Source: Skermanella rosea (GTDB lineage Bacteria; Pseudomonadota; Alphaproteobacteria; Azospirillales; Azospirillaceae). Taken from it: DNA of 64,000 bases. The position numbers and the translations under genes were made by a program. Location of the stretch: the NCBI RefSeq assembly GCF_016806835.2, contig NZ_CP086112.1:80001-144000 (forward strand), given 5' to 3'. The notes beneath the pieces were generated by a model. That model did no database searches, was not told where the DNA came from, and saw only the letters and a list, made by a program, of their open reading frames with translations. Shown piece by piece: positions 61,655 through 64,000 of the stretch; within the stretch, counting starts at the first letter, position 1, and each line of letters opens with the position of its first letter.

Positions 61655-61848
61655 TACGTGTTGACATGTACCGGCCCGAGGCGTTCGAGGAAGCCTGCCG
61701 GACCGCCAAGGTCAAGGCGCTGGTCTGCACGCCGACCTTCACCAACCCGACTGGCAGCCTGATGGGCGCCGCCCGCCGCTGGCGCATAGCCGAGGTCGCG
61801 CGGGCCAACAACGTCTATATCATCCGGGACGAGTTTACCGCCCGCTGA
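61655..61848 (+). pseudogene. MocR-type regulator, 3' fragment after the IS
   Basis: Reads YRPEAFEEACRTAKVKALVC, then TPTFTNPTGSLMGAARRWRI and VARANNVYIIRDE, the aminotransferase-like region (PTFTNPTG is the conserved fold-type I block) that should follow LPTDREGILP of the 5' part at 57748. It ends after IIRDEFTAR at a stop, where intact proteins continue another 150 residues with the PLP-lysine region, so the far 3' end is lost too. Confidence 0.7.
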
Positions 61849-62034
61849 TCCGTAGTCAGATGCTCTGCCTTGGACAGGCTTGTCCGGGGTGCGACTATCC
61901 CTTACGATCCCTTGTTTTTCAACGCGGTCACGCCGCCCCGGCGACGCCGACGCCCGCCCCGGTTGGGTATCGCGTGGGTACCCGGTGGGTCCCCGGGGAC
62001 GGCGCCGGGGACGGGGAAAGCGGAAGGGGGGCAG

Positions 62035-63273
62035 GTGCGGACCAGGATCACGAAGCGGATCGTCGATGCGGCCCGGGCCGAGGGGGGCGGGCGGCTGCAC
62101 GTCTACGACGACGTGGTGCAGGGATTCGGGCTGCGGGTGACGCCGGCCGGAGCAAAGAGCTACTTCGTGGAATACCGGCCCGGTGCGGGTGGCCGGAACG
62201 CCCCGAAGCGCCGCATGACCATCGGCACCCACGGCGCTCCCTGGACTCCGGACACGGCCCGGAGCGAGGCGGTGCGCATCCTCGGACTGGTTCGGGCGGG
62301 CCAGGACCCGGCGGCGGACCGCCAGCGGGAGCGCCTGGTCGAGCCGCTCACCGTCGCGACCCTGGCCGAACGCTACATCATCCAGCACTGCAAGGGCCGA
62401 CAGCGCTCCTGGCGCGAAAGGGAGCGCGTGTTCAACCGCGACGTCCTGCCGCTCATCGGCCGCAAGTCCGTCGATCAGGTGAGCCGCGCGGACATCGAGG
62501 CTGTCCTCGACTCGATCGGCCCGCAGGCCCCGACGATGAAGCGCCGCACCTTCGCCTATCTCCGCGCCTTCTGGAATTGGGCGGTGAGGAAGGAGTATAT
62601 CTCGGCGTCACCCTGCGACAGGATCGACGGCGAACGCGAGGCGCCGCCGCGCGAGCGGGTCCTGACCGAGCCGGAACTGGTCGAGATCTGGACGGCGGCC
62701 GGGACGATCGGATATCCATGGGGACCATTCACCAAGCTGCTGATCCTGACGGCCCAGCGCCGGTCGGAGGTCGCCGGCATGGCGTGGGCCGAGATCCACG
62801 ATACCGACGACGGGCCGGTCTGGCGGATCCCCGGCGCGCGCGCCAAGAATGGCAAGCTCCACGTGGTGCCGCTGTCGCCCCAGGCGCTGGCGCTCCTGGC
62901 GGACATCCCGCGGCAGGGGCCGCTGGTGTTCACGACCACCGGAAACACCCCCATCAGCGGCTTCAGCAAGGGGAAAGCCAGACTCGACCGGCTTATCCTG
63001 GCGGCCCGTGGGGACGGCGCGCAGCCCTTGGCCGAATGGACCATCCACGACCTTCGGCGAACCGCCACCACCGGGCTGGCGCGTCTCGGCGTGCGCGCCG
63101 AAGTGGCCGACAAGATCCTGAATCACCTGACCGGGACCATCAAGGGCGTCGCCGCTATCTATCAGCGCCATGACTATGTCCGCGAGGCGCGTGCCGCGCT
63201 CGAACTGTGGGGCCGGCACCTGGAGCAGGTGACAGGATCAAAGTCATCGATCAATACCGTTTGGTCCGGGTGA
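62035..63273 (+). CDS. Tyrosine recombinase / P4-type phage integrase
   Basis: 412 residues from the GTG at 62035, which has GGAAGGGGG just upstream; an earlier in-frame ATG would add low-complexity residues. The N-terminal DUF4102-like arm-binding region (LHVYDDVVQGFGLRVTPAGA, KSYFVEYRPGAG) is followed by the core-binding SAM-like domain (LTVATLAERYIIQHCKGRQR). The catalytic domain has Arg in LTAQRRSEVAGMAW (about 243), His-x-x-Arg in TIHDLRRTATTG (about 340), LNHLTG and the Tyr in AIYQRHDYVREARAALELWG (about 381). It likely marks the end of an integrated island extending to the right. No tRNA gene is seen next to it. Confidence 0.9.
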   Translation: MRTRITKRIVDAARAEGGGRLHVYDDVVQGFGLRVTPAGAKSYFVEYRPGAGGRNAPKRRMTIGTHGAPWTPDTARSEAVRILGLVRAGQDPAADRQRERLVEPLTVATLAERYIIQHCKGRQRSWRERERVFNRDVLPLIGRKSVDQVSRADIEAVLDSIGPQAPTMKRRTFAYLRAFWNWAVRKEYISASPCDRIDGEREAPPRERVLTEPELVEIWTAAGTIGYPWGPFTKLLILTAQRRSEVAGMAWAEIHDTDDGPVWRIPGARAKNGKLHVVPLSPQALALLADIPRQGPLVFTTTGNTPISGFSKGKARLDRLILAARGDGAQPLAEWTIHDLRRTATTGLARLGVRAEVADKILNHLTGTIKGVAAIYQRHDYVREARAALELWGRHLEQVTGSKSSINTVWSG

Positions 63274-63402
63274 GCAGGGCAGAAAAGCGGCGGTTCGACT
63301 AAGGGAATGGAGCGGGTATCCTCGAAGGAAGCTCTCACCGGCGACTTTCCAGTTTGGACATTTCAGTGACGCCGTCCCGCCGTATGCTTCCGGCAGGGCA
63401 TT

Positions 63403-63437
63403 TCGTCGGAACTGGAAATGTCGTCGGAACTGGAAAT
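63403..63437. repeat. Short tandem repeat near the integrase
   Basis: TCGTCGGAACTGGAAAT occurs twice, at 63403-63419 and 63421-63437. A related inverted block, TTTCCAGTTTGGACATTTC, lies at 63347-63365. This could be recombinase arm sites or the end of a lost insertion element. Confidence 0.5.
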
Positions 63438-63469
63438 AGTGACGGCGCTGGCATGTTCATTGAAGCAAT

Positions 63470-63931
63470 CTATGGTGGACTTCTTTGTGTCGGAATGTGC
63501 GCCGCTTCGGTGGCCAATGTAGAGGATACTTCATACCTAATGTCGTCCATTACTTCATCTGGCAATAAAGGTCCGAGAACAGCTACACGTTTGCATTGTT
63601 CTACGCGGTCGGTCACCTCAAGATGCGCCTTATGAGACATTTCAATGGAGGAGCGGAGATTATAGCCAAGTTCCTCAAGTTCTCCCCTGCTCCACTTGAC
63701 CTCTGCAAGCAAGTGAGCATAGACTTCTGAGTAAACTAAGCTCAGGTATCGTGCTGCCCCTTCAAGTGAAGCAATGGAAACTGCATCAAGAATTTCCCTG
63801 CATTCTGTACAGCTTGGCAGATTGACAATAAGGTCTGCCCCGGCGTCGTCATCATTGACACCTGGCAGATAGCTATAAGGTGTTCTGATAAACGACCCAG
63901 CATAATCACTGCAAAAAATGCACTTTATCAT
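63470..63931 (-). CDS. Hypothetical protein with N-terminal cysteine motifs
   Basis: 153 residues. CIFC at 4-7 and CTEC near 41-44 form a CxxC...CxxC set that could bind zinc, as in HNH-like or zinc-ribbon proteins. Then comes a helical stretch, VSIASLEGAARYLSLVYSEV and LLAEVKWSRGELEELGYNLR. Codon use is clearly AT-richer than the rest of the window, which points to recent acquisition with the adjacent integrase. The start ATG lacks a strong ribosome site. No family assigned; the CxxC-first layout is common among small accessory-island proteins, including some of phage-defence loci, but nothing here shows that role. Confidence 0.65.
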   Translation of the reverse strand: MIKCIFCSDYAGSFIRTPYSYLPGVNDDDAGADLIVNLPSCTECREILDAVSIASLEGAARYLSLVYSEVYAHLLAEVKWSRGELEELGYNLRSSIEMSHKAHLEVTDRVEQCKRVAVLGPLLPDEVMDDIRYEVSSTLATEAAHIPTQRSPP

Positions 63932-64000
63932 GTTAAAGCCAGAGGCTAGTTATTGCGAAGACAGCATGCAGAATAACAATTAAATGACATGTACTGTCAA

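Noticed and set aside
63470-63931. Assigning the CxxC protein to a phage-defence system
   Set aside because: Only the position near an integrase and the cysteine motif suggest it. No nuclease, ATPase or partner gene is visible before the window ends.

Overview
The window is about 64 kb of GC-rich DNA. The third-position-GC codon use, the family content (SBP/TRAP/ABC uptake systems, FGGY kinases, DUF29, MocR, IS110/IS3/IS1595 elements) and the GTG starts fit an alphaproteobacterium of the Azospirillum/Skermanella type. That placement is an inference; no rRNA or tRNA gene was seen to test it. A parAB pair flanked by parS-like palindromes at 8.9-11.0 kb suggests a replicon-partition locus, on a plasmid, chromid or chromosome. 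No replication initiator gene is visible.

Layout. 0-4.5 kb: end of a secreted protein gene, then a LysR regulator divergent from a quinone/catechol-detoxification-like operon (two VOC ring-cleaving dioxygenases around an alpha/beta hydrolase). 4.5-9 kb: two very small proteins, about 0.8 kb of apparently non-coding DNA, and a large RTX-repeat secreted protein. 8.9-11 kb: parAB with three TGTGCGG-NN-CCGCACA palindromes. 11-13.6 kb: a GMC flavoprotein dehydrogenase with a Tat-signal small subunit and two related small membrane proteins. 13.8-14.9 kb: a nitronate monooxygenase. 15-21.5 kb: a complete dipeptide/opine-type ABC importer operon with an acetamidase/formamidase gene inside it. 21.5-22 kb: an intact ParD-like antitoxin with a broken ParE toxin. 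22.2-31.7 kb: a divergent polyol/sugar regulon (FGGY kinase and ABC ATPase leftward; polyol dehydrogenase, binding protein, two permeases, SorC regulator and SIS protein rightward), with a HAD phosphatase at its left end.

31.7-37.6 kb is an accessory stretch: an orphan terminase-small-subunit-like gene, a DMT exporter with divergent LysR regulator, a VapBC toxin-antitoxin pair, a DUF29 protein, a small membrane protein and an AT-richer orphan membrane protein. 37.7-45.9 kb is again catabolic: an SDR of the L-xylulose-reductase type converging on a xylulokinase, then an acyl-CoA synthetase/thiolase operon divergent from a TRAP transporter operon, with a perfect 14-bp palindrome between them. 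46-55 kb: a HisKA_2 histidine kinase, two TPR proteins and a giant SARP/cyclase/AAA/TPR regulator facing them.

The right end (55.3-63.3 kb) is a zone of decay and insertion. A degraded IS1595-type transposase abuts the frameshifted N-terminus of a two-partner-secretion transporter. A MocR-type regulator gene has lost an internal segment and carries an IS3-family element, which itself carries an intact IS110-family element. A P4-type integrase and an AT-richer cysteine-motif gene follow.

As a working picture, the window gives a soil or plant-associated bacterium uptake and entry steps for peptides/amides, polyols and an organic acid activated as a CoA ester, plus quinone defence. The polyol dehydrogenase (25.8 kb), L-xylulose-reductase-like SDR (37.7 kb) and xylulokinase (39 kb) could form one pentitol route into the pentose phosphate pathway, but this is inferred from family membership only. 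I see no CRISPR array and no recognisable complete novel defence system. The most unusual items are the nested IS assembly with its likely bridge-RNA region, the parS-like palindromes that double as terminator hairpins, and the giant regulator with a cyclase domain that lacks its usual metal-binding residues.
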